64,000 nucleotides of DNA from Acinetobacter halotolerans (GTDB lineage Bacteria; Pseudomonadota; Gammaproteobacteria; Pseudomonadales; Moraxellaceae). The stretch spans positions 1-64,000 of the forward strand of contig NZ_SGIM01000012.1 in the NCBI RefSeq assembly GCF_004208515.1. Direction: 5' to 3'. Below, in pieces: positions 44,645 through 54,313 of the stretch. The number at the start of each line of letters is the position of its first letter. The stretch's first letter is position 1. The notes under the pieces are model-generated. The model was not told where the DNA came from, did not search any database, and was given only the letters and a program-made list of their open reading frames with translations. Made by a program: the position numbers and the translations under genes.

Positions 44645-46951
44645 TTAACTGCCTTGAACCAAACGTCTTGCACTAATAATCCCCGGTTGTTGCTCTAAGC
44701 GAGCCAATAAACGAGAGAGTTGTGCTAAACCTTTAACTTCAATTAGCAACTTCATATTGGCAATACCGTCTGATTCGGAAATGGTATTAACCTGACGAAT
44801 ATTGATTTGATCAGAAAAGATCACTTGGGTTAAATCTTTAAGCAAACCACGACGATCATACGCCTCAACCACGATCTGCACACTCTGACCGCGGGTCGGC
44901 TGCATTTCCCAATCTGCTTCTACTGCACGCTCAGGCTCTAGCCCTGTCATCCGTATATAATCCGTACAAGCGACCTTATGAATGCTCACACCACGATTTA
45001 AAGTGATGTAGCCGCCAATCGACTCACCATGAACAGGCTGACAACATTGAGCAATGTGTAGTTCCACATTATCCAAACCATCAATCAAGATCCCATGTGC
45101 AGATAAAGTATGGCTGGCACGCGGATTCAATGCTGGCTTCAACACCAACTCAGGCTCATCTTGATCCAAATGCATCTGACGATTCACTTGGTTAATCAGC
45201 GCATGCAGACTAATGTCCCCACTGACTAATGCCACCAAAATATCATCACCAGATTTTAGATTAAAATGAGATGAATAATCCTTTAAATCAATACTTTTCG
45301 GGTGAATAGCCAGCCGCGCGAGCTCCTTATTCAACAGCTCTCGACCCACTTCAATATTCTTACTACGATCTTGTTGCCTAAACCAGTGACGTAGCTTGTC
45401 TCGTGCGCGCGAAGTTTTGATATAACCTAAGGAATTTACCAGCCAATCACGGTTTGGTTCCCGATCTTTCTTGGTTAAGATCTCAACCTGTTCACCCGTT
45501 TTTAAGGTATAGGTTAATGGCACATACCGCTGATTTACCCGTGCGGCATAGCATTTGTTCCCCACCTCGGTATGCACATGGTATGCAAAGTCAAGAACCG
45601 TTGAACCGCGTGCCAATTCTTTAATATCACCATCACGACTAAACACATAAATCTTTTCAAAATTCTCAAAATCTTGAATCTGATCTATACCATTTGACTC
45701 ATCATCTTCGCCATGTGGTGTAGTTTCAGTACGTTCCTGATAATGCTCAAGTACTGCACGCAAGGAATGCAAACGATCATTAAAGGAGTGATCGGTATTT
45801 TTTGCACCTTCTTTATAGTTAAAGTGCGAGCAAACTCCGAGTTCAGCTTCTTCATGCATCTCGAAAGTACGAATTTGCACTTCTAGAGATTTATTCTCTG
45901 CAATGACTGCCGTATGCAAAGAGCGGTAACCATTGGCTTTCGGATTGGTAACATAGTCATCAAACTGATTAGGAATATGCCGCCACAACTGATGCACAAT
46001 TCCTAAGGCATGGTAACAATCGGGTACGCTTTTCAATAATACACGCACTGCCCGTATATCATAGAGCTGATCGAAGCTGAGATTCTTACTTTTCATTTTT
46101 CGATAAATCGAATAAATGTGCTTCACTCGCCCTGTAATTTCAGCATCAATATCATATACACTCAATTCAGTCTTAAGCTTGTCAATCACAAATTGAATAT
46201 ACTGCTCTCGCTCCAAACGTTTTTCATTCAGTAAAGATGCAATTTCTTTATAACGTTCAGGTGCTAAATAACGAAAGGCAAGGTCTTCCAACTCCCATTT
46301 CAGTTGTGCAATCCCTAAGCGATGTGCCAACGGAGAGTAGATGGTTAAGATTTCACGAGCGACACGTTCTTGACGCTCTTTACTTGCATTTGCTAACTCA
46401 CGCAATGCATAAGTACGTTCTGCCAATTTGATTAATACAACACGCACATCCTCTGTCACTGAGATGAGCATCTTATATATGCCGTTTAAATGTTCACGTT
46501 GGTTATTATTAAAATGATCTTCTAGGCGCTTATTTTTTTCAATCAACTCAGACAGTTTACCCATCGCAAGTGTACCTTTGACGAGACCTAAAACTTGCTC
46601 ACCAAACTCACGCTGAATATCCTCAAGTGTGATCAATCCTTCACGTACACTTCGATATAATACTGCCGCTGACAACGTATCTTCATCTACATGTAAATGC
46701 GCTAGAATATCTGCCATACCAATCCCTGTACTAAAGGTATTGGTATGATGATTAACCGTAGTTTCTAACTCTTTTGCTAAGGTAAGCTCTGCAACTTTTT
46801 GTAGTTGTTTCAGCTCATCCCTATCCAAGATATCGCACACTCGATCTAGCCAAGAAACTAGACTACTTTGCGCTTCAGCGGCATGTTCTACAGTCGCTTC
46901 CTCAGACAATTCTTGGAATCGTCCAGGTAACTGTTCACGTACTGTGACCAT
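44645..46951 (-). CDS. relA: GTP pyrophosphokinase RelA
   Basis: 768 residues with an N-terminal pseudo-hydrolase domain, the (p)ppGpp synthetase, TGS, zinc-finger/CC (HIAQCCQPVHGESIGGY) and C-terminal ACT domains. The HD motif of SpoT/Rel hydrolases is replaced (AAVLYRSVREG), so only synthesis is expected, as in RelA. The synthetase keeps KHIYSIYRKM, NPKANGYRSLHT and VQIRTFEMHEEAELG. The acidic ExDD motif of monofunctional RelA reads Q329-F-D-D here. It produces the ribosome-triggered stringent signal. Encoded after rlmD, as in Pseudomonas. Confidence 0.95.
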   Translation of the reverse strand: MVTVREQLPGRFQELSEEATVEHAAEAQSSLVSWLDRVCDILDRDELKQLQKVAELTLAKELETTVNHHTNTFSTGIGMADILAHLHVDEDTLSAAVLYRSVREGLITLEDIQREFGEQVLGLVKGTLAMGKLSELIEKNKRLEDHFNNNQREHLNGIYKMLISVTEDVRVVLIKLAERTYALRELANASKERQERVAREILTIYSPLAHRLGIAQLKWELEDLAFRYLAPERYKEIASLLNEKRLEREQYIQFVIDKLKTELSVYDIDAEITGRVKHIYSIYRKMKSKNLSFDQLYDIRAVRVLLKSVPDCYHALGIVHQLWRHIPNQFDDYVTNPKANGYRSLHTAVIAENKSLEVQIRTFEMHEEAELGVCSHFNYKEGAKNTDHSFNDRLHSLRAVLEHYQERTETTPHGEDDESNGIDQIQDFENFEKIYVFSRDGDIKELARGSTVLDFAYHVHTEVGNKCYAARVNQRYVPLTYTLKTGEQVEILTKKDREPNRDWLVNSLGYIKTSRARDKLRHWFRQQDRSKNIEVGRELLNKELARLAIHPKSIDLKDYSSHFNLKSGDDILVALVSGDISLHALINQVNRQMHLDQDEPELVLKPALNPRASHTLSAHGILIDGLDNVELHIAQCCQPVHGESIGGYITLNRGVSIHKVACTDYIRMTGLEPERAVEADWEMQPTRGQSVQIVVEAYDRRGLLKDLTQVIFSDQINIRQVNTISESDGIANMKLLIEVKGLAQLSRLLARLEQQPGIISARRLVQGS

Positions 46952-46997
46952 ACCATTCTCCTCTGGATATATAACTCATTTTCTAATCGTTTATCTC

Positions 46998-48389
46998 TTA
47001 GATTTTATCAAACTCATTTTTTTCAAATAAGGCAATAGATTCAACATGTTCAGTATGGGTAAACATATCCATTACTGCAGCTTTCCTAAGCTGATAACCA
47101 TATTGTGCCAATACACCCGCATCCCTTGCCAGTGTTGAAGGATTACATGAAACATAAACGATTCTTTTTGCTCCAAACTTCGGTACATACTGCATCACCT
47201 CAAATGCACCCGATCTAGGAGGATCAATCAATAATGCATCAAATCCTTGTTTTGCCCAAGAATGATGCGAAAAGTCTTTTGTTAAATCTTGTGAAAAGAA
47301 TACGGCATGAGCCAGCTCGTTTGCTTTTGCATTCTCCGTCGCTCGTTGTACCATTTCATCACTTGCTTCAACACCCACCACTTGACCTGCCTCACCAACA
47401 CAACGCGCTAAAGGAAGAGAGAAGTTGCCTAATCCACAAAATAGATCAAGTACCCTTTCCCCTGGTTGTAATTCTAGCAATTCACATGCCAATTGAACCA
47501 TTTTAGCATTTATAGCGCCATTTACCTGTGTAAAATCTAACGGTGAGAATGCGAAATTGACGTCAAACTCGTCTAAACGGTAATGCAAACGCATCGGTGC
47601 TCGCGGGTCATCCACGCGATGTACACTGTCTGGCCCTTTGGGTTGTAAGTACAACTGCCATTGCTTGTCTAGCGCGAATTGACGTAATTGGTTGACATCC
47701 GACACATTTAATTCGTCCAAGTGACGAATTAACAATGCAACATCTGTATCCCCCATTGCCAACTCGATGTGTCCAATCTGGGCTTTAGCAGTTAAATTTT
47801 CCAGTAGCTTTCTCAGCTCAGGTAATGTGGCAGATAAAGTTTGCTCCAGCACATTACACTGCTGAATCGCAGTTAAATGATTACTATGATGTTCCCGAAA
47901 GCCCATCACGAGGCGGTCTTGCCTAGCGATATAGCGAACACCAATCCTAGCGCGACGTCGATAATCCATTTTTACCGAGCGAATAGGATCGAGCCACTGT
48001 TCAGGTTGTAAGCCCGCAAAATGTTGTAGATGGGACTGCAACACATTTTGCTTTAGTCGAATCTGCTCATCAGGATGGATATGTTGTAAGCTACAACCAC
48101 CACACACCCCATAATGTGGACAAATCGGCTCAATTCTCTGCTCTGCTGCCTCACTCTCAAGTGTCAGCATTTCAGCTTCTTCTAGACGAGTAGTCTGATG
48201 GGTAATTCTTGCTCGTACAGTCTCACCGACTAAAGCATTACGAATAAAAACTTTTTTACCCTGCTTTTCTTTCGGATGATCTGCATGCGTTCCATAATGT
48301 GCAATCCCTCGCCCCTCATGCGAAAAAGCTTCGACTTGAAAGGTATAAATAGGACTTTGGGCTGGACGCTGTTTCGCTTTATGTTTCAA
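46998..48389 (-). CDS. rlmD: 23S rRNA (uracil1939-C5)-methyltransferase RlmD (TTG start)
   Basis: 463 residues. N-terminal TRAM domain ([15 protein letters not shown]), an iron-sulfur cluster set of cysteines ([10 protein letters not shown] plus a later QQCNV), and the SAM methyltransferase with [22 protein letters not shown] and the catalytic-Cys motif [13 protein letters not shown]. It methylates U1939 of 23S rRNA. No ATG precedes the TRAM domain in frame; the TTG at 48389, 9 nt after the previous stop with an AGG upstream, is the likely start. Confidence 0.93.
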   Translation of the reverse strand: MKHKAKQRPAQSPIYTFQVEAFSHEGRGIAHYGTHADHPKEKQGKKVFIRNALVGETVRARITHQTTRLEEAEMLTLESEAAEQRIEPICPHYGVCGGCSLQHIHPDEQIRLKQNVLQSHLQHFAGLQPEQWLDPIRSVKMDYRRRARIGVRYIARQDRLVMGFREHHSNHLTAIQQCNVLEQTLSATLPELRKLLENLTAKAQIGHIELAMGDTDVALLIRHLDELNVSDVNQLRQFALDKQWQLYLQPKGPDSVHRVDDPRAPMRLHYRLDEFDVNFAFSPLDFTQVNGAINAKMVQLACELLELQPGERVLDLFCGLGNFSLPLARCVGEAGQVVGVEASDEMVQRATENAKANELAHAVFFSQDLTKDFSHHSWAKQGFDALLIDPPRSGAFEVMQYVPKFGAKRIVYVSCNPSTLARDAGVLAQYGYQLRKAAVMDMFTHTEHVESIALFEKNEFDKI

Positions 48390-48398
48390 AAGATGAAC

Positions 48399-49223
48399 CT
48401 AATTTTGGGGCGCAAAAGTGTGTGCGGTGAATACAGTATATTGCGATGTTCGCTGCCATACCTGTAAAAAATCTGATTGTTGCGTTTGCGTTTGTAAATA
48501 TTCAACTGTTGACTGAATCATCTGTTGATGATCTTGTTGATTTAGCTGCCCTTTTAACAGTAACCAACGTAAATACACCAACCATGTATTTAGAACATCG
48601 CCTTCACAATAACTGGTCAGTTTTAACCATTGCTCAGTACGGACATATTCAGGCACATGATAACCAGACTCGCCACGCTTTCCAGGGAAACCAAGAAGAC
48701 ACGCAATATCATCCAATTTTTGGAAATTACGACCATTAAACATGGCCATGACATCCATCAAATCAACATGACGATGATGGTAACGGTTCTGGTAATTATT
48801 AAAGCGCTTTTGGTTATCAATTTCACCTTGATCAAACAAACTCGGTGCCGTAAGTCCATGGTACATGGCACGGAATAAAATCACCGGCAAGTCAAATTGT
48901 GAACCATTCCAACTAACCAAAGTTGGCTGTTTTTTATCAAAAATAGATAAAAACTTAGTCAACATTTCCGCTTCAGAGTTCTGTTCCCGACTAAATGAAA
49001 ACAGTCTAAAACCTTTTTCATCAATCCATAAGCCTGAGATACACACAATTTCATGTAAAGGCAAACGCTGAAAGTCCATACCAGACTCTTGACGGCGAAT
49101 CTTGGTCAGTGCCTGCTCCACATCGGCTTCAGGCAAATCAAGGTGATACAGATGAGCACCAGCTTTTAAATCAGTCAGTGTTTCAATATCAAAAACTAAA
49201 ATCGGAAAACGTAAGCTCATCAT
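48399..49223 (-). CDS. 3'-5' exonuclease, DnaQ-like (PolB-type exo2)
   Basis: 274 residues. DEDD-family exonuclease motifs: ExoI ILVFDIETLTD, ExoII SWNGSQFDLPVI, and ExoIII near CEGDVLNTWLVYLRW (a YCEGD variant). The fold corresponds to the predicted DNA-polymerase-B-like 3'-5' exonuclease family (PF10108). Stand-alone, so probably a nucleic-acid repair or RNA-processing enzyme; the substrate is unknown. It sits between cysM and rlmD, a position I recall from related genomes. Confidence 0.85.
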   Translation of the reverse strand: MMSLRFPILVFDIETLTDLKAGAHLYHLDLPEADVEQALTKIRRQESGMDFQRLPLHEIVCISGLWIDEKGFRLFSFSREQNSEAEMLTKFLSIFDKKQPTLVSWNGSQFDLPVILFRAMYHGLTAPSLFDQGEIDNQKRFNNYQNRYHHRHVDLMDVMAMFNGRNFQKLDDIACLLGFPGKRGESGYHVPEYVRTEQWLKLTSYCEGDVLNTWLVYLRWLLLKGQLNQQDHQQMIQSTVEYLQTQTQQSDFLQVWQRTSQYTVFTAHTFAPQN

Positions 49224-49237
49224 TCAATACAATTCAG

Positions 49238-50173
49238 TTAGGCTTGGTCTTCATCTTGCACTGAAAACAATCCAGTCGACAAGTAACGATCACCTCGGTC
49301 GCAGATAATACAAACAATCACGGCATCTGGATTCTCTTCTGCGATTTTGAGCGAAGCCCAAACAGCGCCGCCCGAAGATGTACCTGCGCTAATTCCTTCC
49401 TTACGAGCAAGTTTACGCATGGTTCTTTCCGCTTCGATCTGTGGAATATCCATAATACGATCGACACGACTGGCATCGTAAATGGTAGGTAAATATTCTT
49501 GCGGCCAACGACGAATACCCGCAATGCTCGATCCATCTGAAGGTTGTAGACCAATAATTTGAATCTCAGGGTTTTGTTCTTTTAAATACTTTGAGACACC
49601 CATAATCGTGCCTGTGGTTCCCATCGAACTGACAAAATGCGTGATTTTTCCAGCAGTTTGCTTCCAGATTTCAGGGCCAGTGGTGAGATAGTGTGCTTCT
49701 ACATTGTCAGGATTGCCAAACTGATTGAGTACAAAGCCTTGACCCTGTGCTTGCATCTGCAATGCCAAGTCACGTGCGCCTTCCATACCTTGTTGCTGTG
49801 TCACTTCAATTAACTCAGCCCCATACGCCGACATGGCATCTTTTCGTTCTTGGCTCATGTTGTTCGGCATGATCAGCTTCATGTTATAGCCGCGCATGGC
49901 TGCGACCATCGCTAACGCAATCCCTGTATTTCCACTGGTTGCTTCAATTAAAGTATCACCTGGCTGGATTTGTCCGCGCTTTTCGGCTTGGATAATCATA
50001 TTGTATGCAGGACGATCTTTGACTGATCCGGCAGGGTTATTGCCTTCTAATTTGGCTAATACCGTGGCCTGAGTATGACTTGCTAACCGCTGTAAACGCA
50101 CTAAAGGAGTTTTACCAACATAATCATCGAGTAAAAATTCATTTGCTAAAAAATCAGTTTGCATGTTCGTCAT
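49238..50173 (-). CDS. cysM: Cysteine synthase B
   Basis: 311 residues from the ATG at 50173; an ATG three codons later (50164) is equally possible and the open frame begins at 50230. PLP-dependent fold type II: the PLP Lys lies in NNPAGSVKDRPA, and the substrate loop is TSGNTGIALAM. Asn-Pro-Ala in NNPAGS and the GIRRWPQEYLP loop favour CysM over CysK. It makes cysteine from O-acetylserine and sulfide or thiosulfate. Divergent from gacS, as in Pseudomonas. Confidence 0.94.
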   Translation of the reverse strand: MTNMQTDFLANEFLLDDYVGKTPLVRLQRLASHTQATVLAKLEGNNPAGSVKDRPAYNMIIQAEKRGQIQPGDTLIEATSGNTGIALAMVAAMRGYNMKLIMPNNMSQERKDAMSAYGAELIEVTQQQGMEGARDLALQMQAQGQGFVLNQFGNPDNVEAHYLTTGPEIWKQTAGKITHFVSSMGTTGTIMGVSKYLKEQNPEIQIIGLQPSDGSSIAGIRRWPQEYLPTIYDASRVDRIMDIPQIEAERTMRKLARKEGISAGTSSGGAVWASLKIAEENPDAVIVCIICDRGDRYLSTGLFSVQDEDQA

Positions 50174-50320
50174 GATCGACACCGATATCAATGTGGCGAC
50201 TATTGTATGAAAAAAACAGAGAAACTGCACCTTTTCACGCTGCTTTTTATTGACCGCTAAACGCTCACGCGATGTAAAGCGTGCTAAGATATTTTGCAGA
50301 ATGATAAATCTGCCCCAACT

Positions 50321-53131
50321 ATGTCAAATTTCAATAAAGCCATCTCCAAACGTTTACGGCTCAATCATGCTTACGGACAACTGATCGCACTCATTTTCGT
50401 TCCGATCGCGATTTTGACAGGTGTGGGAATCATTTGGGTTTTATCTGAAACAACCAATGCCGCCAAACAACAACAAAATGCGGAAGCATCTGCCATTTTG
50501 GCGCGTTACCATCAGACCTCGACTGAGCTATTTCATCTCATACAAGAACATCCTGATCAGTACGATCGCGCTCAAAACCTCATGCAGAAGATGTTTGATG
50601 AAAAAAACTTACAACGCGCAGTGTTGATTGACAATAAAGGACAAACTTACTTAACTGTTGGCTATCAAAATAATCGCTTCTGGCCAAACTTTCCTAAAAA
50701 TAGTCATTTTTTTGGTCCTATTCCACATAATGATAATAATATTTATGGTGTAAGACTGGATAACAGCAACCCCAATTCAGTGTGGTTAATGATTGAGTTG
50801 AACAACCACTCACTCGAACTCGCTCGCTATAAGATTTTATTATCACTGGTTGCGACAGGACTGTTAACACTCTTAATTTTATTGTTTTGCTTAAATGTTT
50901 TTTCTCGTCGTTGGCTGGCACCTTTATACGAGATCCGTATGCAAATGCAACGCCTCAATGCCGATACATTGGATCAGCATATTGTGGTCAACAGTACAGG
51001 TGAACTGCGATTACTACAACGCGACATTGCTAATGTGGTCAAGCGCTTACACTTCAGTTTCTTAGAATTAAAAGAACATACCGAACAAACTGAAGAAGAC
51101 TTACGCCGAACACTGGACACTTTAGAAGTTCAAAACATTACCTATCGTCAGGCACGTGACCAAGCTATTTCATCGAACCAATCGAAATCAGTCTTTCTCG
51201 CCAATATCAGCCACGAGTTAAGAACACCACTGAATAGTATTGATGGATTTATTCACTTGTTGCTACGTCAGCAGAACTTAAGCAACGAACAGAATTTATA
51301 CCTACAAACCATTCGTAAATCATCGGCACATCTTCTAGCGCTTATCAACGACGTTCTTGATTTTTCTAAAATTGACGCTGGGAAATTAGAGCTTGAAACT
51401 GCACCCTTTGACCTAGAAGAAGCCATCTTTGATGTGATGGATATGCTGTCTCCCTTGGCCGCACAAAAACATATTAATATGGCATTTTATTATGCGGATA
51501 ATATCCCACAACATGTAGTCGGTGATGCCTTACGCTTTAAGCAGATCCTAACCAACCTCATTTCTAATGCGATTAAATTCACACCTGATGGTGAAATCAT
51601 CGTTCGTGTGCGTATGGAAGATGATGAGATTGGACAGTGTCTATTACATTTTAGCGTGCAAGACAGTGGGATTGGTTTAAGCGGCACAGATCGCAAGAGA
51701 TTGTTTGAGTCCTTCTCGCAAGGCGATGCGTCGGTCACACGTCAATTTGGCGGTACAGGACTAGGCTTAGCCATCTCCAAACAACTGGTGCATTTGATGC
51801 GAGGACAAATCGGCTTTGAAGACAACCAAGAACGCGCACCGACTGAAAAAGGCTCAACATTCTGGTTTACCGCTTCATTTAAAGTAGAGGAACAAGATGC
51901 CATAATCGAACATCCTCGATTTGACCATTTACAAGTGGTGTCTTATCTTGCACACCCTGCGACAGCCAGTGTACTTCGCTTATATCTCGAAAATTATCAT
52001 GTTGATCATATCGAAACGCAGTCGATTTTAGATTTATTTAGTCGACTCAATCACCTAAATCAGCAAGAAAATACTTGGCTGATTGTCGATCACAGTGGTG
52101 ATACCGAAGCGTTACTCAAAGAAATTCGTCAACGCTATCATGGCAATCTCGCTGTTTACGGCTATCAGATGAGTCTCGATCCCACCATGTTGAATGAGTA
52201 TCGTGCTCGACCAATTTACCAACCACTCAGCCGTCGTGAACTGATTCAACTGTTAGGCAATCAACCTATTTTTGAGCAAGAACCAGAGGATTTTAATGGT
52301 CAAGGCTTACACATCTTAGCTGTAGATGACCATTTACCGAACTTGATCGTACTTGAAGCGCTATTAGGTGAACTGAATGTCACCACCACCAAAGCACTGA
52401 GTGGGCAAAAAGCTATTGATATCATTCAAGAGCGTATAGAACAAAAATCGCCACCTTTCGATCTGGTCTTTATGGATATCCAAATGCCTGTGATGTCAGG
52501 TATTGATACCACTCGTGCGATTCGCTCATTAGAGTCAACTTTAGATTCAGGTATGCAACTGCCGATCATTGCACTGACTGCACATGCGCTGGCAGATGAA
52601 AAACAAAAACTCCTCAAAGTTGGTATGAATGACTATGTCACCAAGCCGATTCAAATGGAGCAAATCATTCAAATCTTGACGCAGTGGACCAAGAATAATT
52701 TTAGCTCTCAACCTGTAAATAGTGAAACCAAACGCCCTGTAGAATCAATTGATCCGCAAATTTTAAATTGGCAACAAAGCATTCAACTGGCTGCCAATAA
52801 AGAAGATTTGGCCCAAGACTTATTGCGTATGTTAGTCGATAGTTTTGATACCGAATTGACAGAAATGCAACAACTGATTGAGGTGGAAGATTTCCCACAA
52901 CTTGAACACGTGTTGCACCGTCTATATGGTGCTACGCGCTATGTCGGTACACCAACCTTACAACGGGTGGCAGGTGAATTTGAACAGTTTGTTTCGACAC
53001 TGCGTAAAGAACGTCGCAAAGCAGATGAAAGTTTTACTCGAGAAACCAATCATCGTTTTAATGAACTCAACTTTGCAATTGAACAAGTTAGACAATCAGC
53101 AAATTTAATCCTTAATTTAAATGACGGTTAA
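50321..53131 (+). CDS. gacS: Hybrid sensor histidine kinase GacS/BarA
   Basis: 936 residues from the ATG at 50321 (a TTG at 50294 is in frame). Two membrane helices (about 24-44 and 176-194) flank a periplasmic sensor. HAMP follows, then the HisKA phospho-His298 in FLANISHELRTPLNSI, an HATPase with the GTGLGLAISKQLV box, a degenerate middle domain, a receiver with Asp719 (FMDIQMPVMSG), and a C-terminal HPt with His866 (LHRLYGATRYVG). It phosphorylates GacA and controls secondary metabolism, motility and virulence through sRNAs and CsrA. gacA is not in the window. Confidence 0.95.
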   Translation: MSNFNKAISKRLRLNHAYGQLIALIFVPIAILTGVGIIWVLSETTNAAKQQQNAEASAILARYHQTSTELFHLIQEHPDQYDRAQNLMQKMFDEKNLQRAVLIDNKGQTYLTVGYQNNRFWPNFPKNSHFFGPIPHNDNNIYGVRLDNSNPNSVWLMIELNNHSLELARYKILLSLVATGLLTLLILLFCLNVFSRRWLAPLYEIRMQMQRLNADTLDQHIVVNSTGELRLLQRDIANVVKRLHFSFLELKEHTEQTEEDLRRTLDTLEVQNITYRQARDQAISSNQSKSVFLANISHELRTPLNSIDGFIHLLLRQQNLSNEQNLYLQTIRKSSAHLLALINDVLDFSKIDAGKLELETAPFDLEEAIFDVMDMLSPLAAQKHINMAFYYADNIPQHVVGDALRFKQILTNLISNAIKFTPDGEIIVRVRMEDDEIGQCLLHFSVQDSGIGLSGTDRKRLFESFSQGDASVTRQFGGTGLGLAISKQLVHLMRGQIGFEDNQERAPTEKGSTFWFTASFKVEEQDAIIEHPRFDHLQVVSYLAHPATASVLRLYLENYHVDHIETQSILDLFSRLNHLNQQENTWLIVDHSGDTEALLKEIRQRYHGNLAVYGYQMSLDPTMLNEYRARPIYQPLSRRELIQLLGNQPIFEQEPEDFNGQGLHILAVDDHLPNLIVLEALLGELNVTTTKALSGQKAIDIIQERIEQKSPPFDLVFMDIQMPVMSGIDTTRAIRSLESTLDSGMQLPIIALTAHALADEKQKLLKVGMNDYVTKPIQMEQIIQILTQWTKNNFSSQPVNSETKRPVESIDPQILNWQQSIQLAANKEDLAQDLLRMLVDSFDTELTEMQQLIEVEDFPQLEHVLHRLYGATRYVGTPTLQRVAGEFEQFVSTLRKERRKADESFTRETNHRFNELNFAIEQVRQSANLILNLNDG

Positions 53132-53208
53132 GGTGACTGTTGTGTCATGTTTCATCTTAAAAACTCATGCTATGCTGCCGATCATCAAACACAATAAGAG
53201 TATGACAG

Positions 53209-53997
53209 ATGGCCGTTTTACGCGTTGAAAAGAACAATGGAATTGCAACGGTTTACCTCAACCGTCCAGATAAACGCAATGCAATGAGTTTTGCGTTGTT
53301 AAAGGAACTTGTCGCAACTGCCAAAAAAATTGAAAAAGATCGCTCTATTCGCTGTGTCATTTTAACTGGCGAAGCACAAGTCTTCAGTGCTGGTATTGAT
53401 CTTTCTGATCTAAATAATCCTAAAAATACTGTATTTGCGGCATGGGAACTGATCAAACCGGGACAAAGCCTTTTTCAAAAAGCGTTCTTAATTTGGCAAA
53501 ACTTACCGATTCCCGTTATCGCGGCAATTGAAGGCTATTGTTTCGGCGCAGGTATGCAACTTGCACTCGCTGCCGACATTCGTATTGCCACACCTAATAC
53601 ACAAATGTCGATTATGGAAAGTCGTTGGGGGCTTGTGCCTGATATGGGCTTAACCCGTTCTTTAAAGGGTTTAATCGGCGTTGATTTAGCAAAAGAATTG
53701 ACTCTAACAGCACGTATTTTTGATGCGCAATATGCCAAAGAAATCGGCTTGGTCACGCATTTGGACGCTGATCCATTAGCAAAGGCAAATCTCATTGCCC
53801 AAGAAATGCTACAACGTTCACCTGATGCATTGATGGCTGCCAAACGCGTATTAGATGCAATGCAACACCAACCTCAAAAAGCGTTACGTTTAGAAAAGCT
53901 GTGGCAGCTTAAACTGATTTTAGGTAAAAACAGCGCACTTGCACGTAAGAAAGATAAGAACCCTGAAGTTGAATTCTTACCGCGTCAGTATAAATAA
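53209..53997 (+). CDS. Crotonase/enoyl-CoA hydratase family protein
   Basis: 262 residues. Crotonase fold with oxyanion-hole segments NKRN-type RPDKRNAMSFALL and AIEGYCFGAGMQLALAADIR, and the catalytic region MESRWGLVPDMGLTRSL. The acid at the position equivalent to enoyl-CoA hydratase Glu is not obvious in EGYCFGAG, where the next acidic residue is distant. It may therefore be an isomerase or another crotonase. Monocistronic, followed by a structured intergenic region. Confidence 0.85.
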   Translation: MAVLRVEKNNGIATVYLNRPDKRNAMSFALLKELVATAKKIEKDRSIRCVILTGEAQVFSAGIDLSDLNNPKNTVFAAWELIKPGQSLFQKAFLIWQNLPIPVIAAIEGYCFGAGMQLALAADIRIATPNTQMSIMESRWGLVPDMGLTRSLKGLIGVDLAKELTLTARIFDAQYAKEIGLVTHLDADPLAKANLIAQEMLQRSPDALMAAKRVLDAMQHQPQKALRLEKLWQLKLILGKNSALARKKDKNPEVEFLPRQYK

Positions 53998-54250
53998 GCT
54001 AAATTCAATATACAGTTTGCCCCATAATTCACTATCGTGGGGCAGCATGGATGCCGCCGTTGAGCTGCTTTGCACTGCATTCAAAGCGTTGCTTTGAAAT
54101 TGCTCAGGATGTGCCGTCAGCTCAACAAAGAGGTTTTGTTACTTTTGCCCAGTCAAAAGTAAGGCTAACGCCTACGCAAAAATAATTTGATTTCGCACAA
54201 TTTAAGCGGCTATTTAAAGCTTAATATAGAGATAAGCTACAAATAGCGTC
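53998..54250 (+). other. Structured intergenic segment with nested inverted repeats
   Basis: Several perfect repeats in 230 bp. GCCCCA/TGGGGC is at 54019-54043. GTTGAGCTG (54059-54067) pairs with CAGCTCAAC (54118-54126) and encloses TTCAAAGC/GCTTTGAA (54080-54098). ACTTTTG/CAAAAGT is at 54141-54160. GCTATTT/AAATAGC (54209-54247) encloses AGCTTA/TAAGCT. No supported gene is present. The first hairpin may end the crotonase transcript. The rest looks like a structured RNA or a dispersed intergenic repeat; the stretch with gttacttttgcccagtcaaa feels like a recurring genomic repeat, but I could not check. Confidence 0.5.
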
Positions 54251-54313
54251 TCCAGATATCATATTTCAGTGAAAAATCTTAAATCAAAAATAATGAGGTT
54301 ATTGAGTTTTTAT

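Noticed and set aside
54038..54175. Plus-strand reading through 54038-54175 as a small protein gene
   Set aside because: It can be read as codons without an obvious stop for part of its length, but it has no ribosome-binding site or domain, and the nested inverted repeats explain the sequence better.
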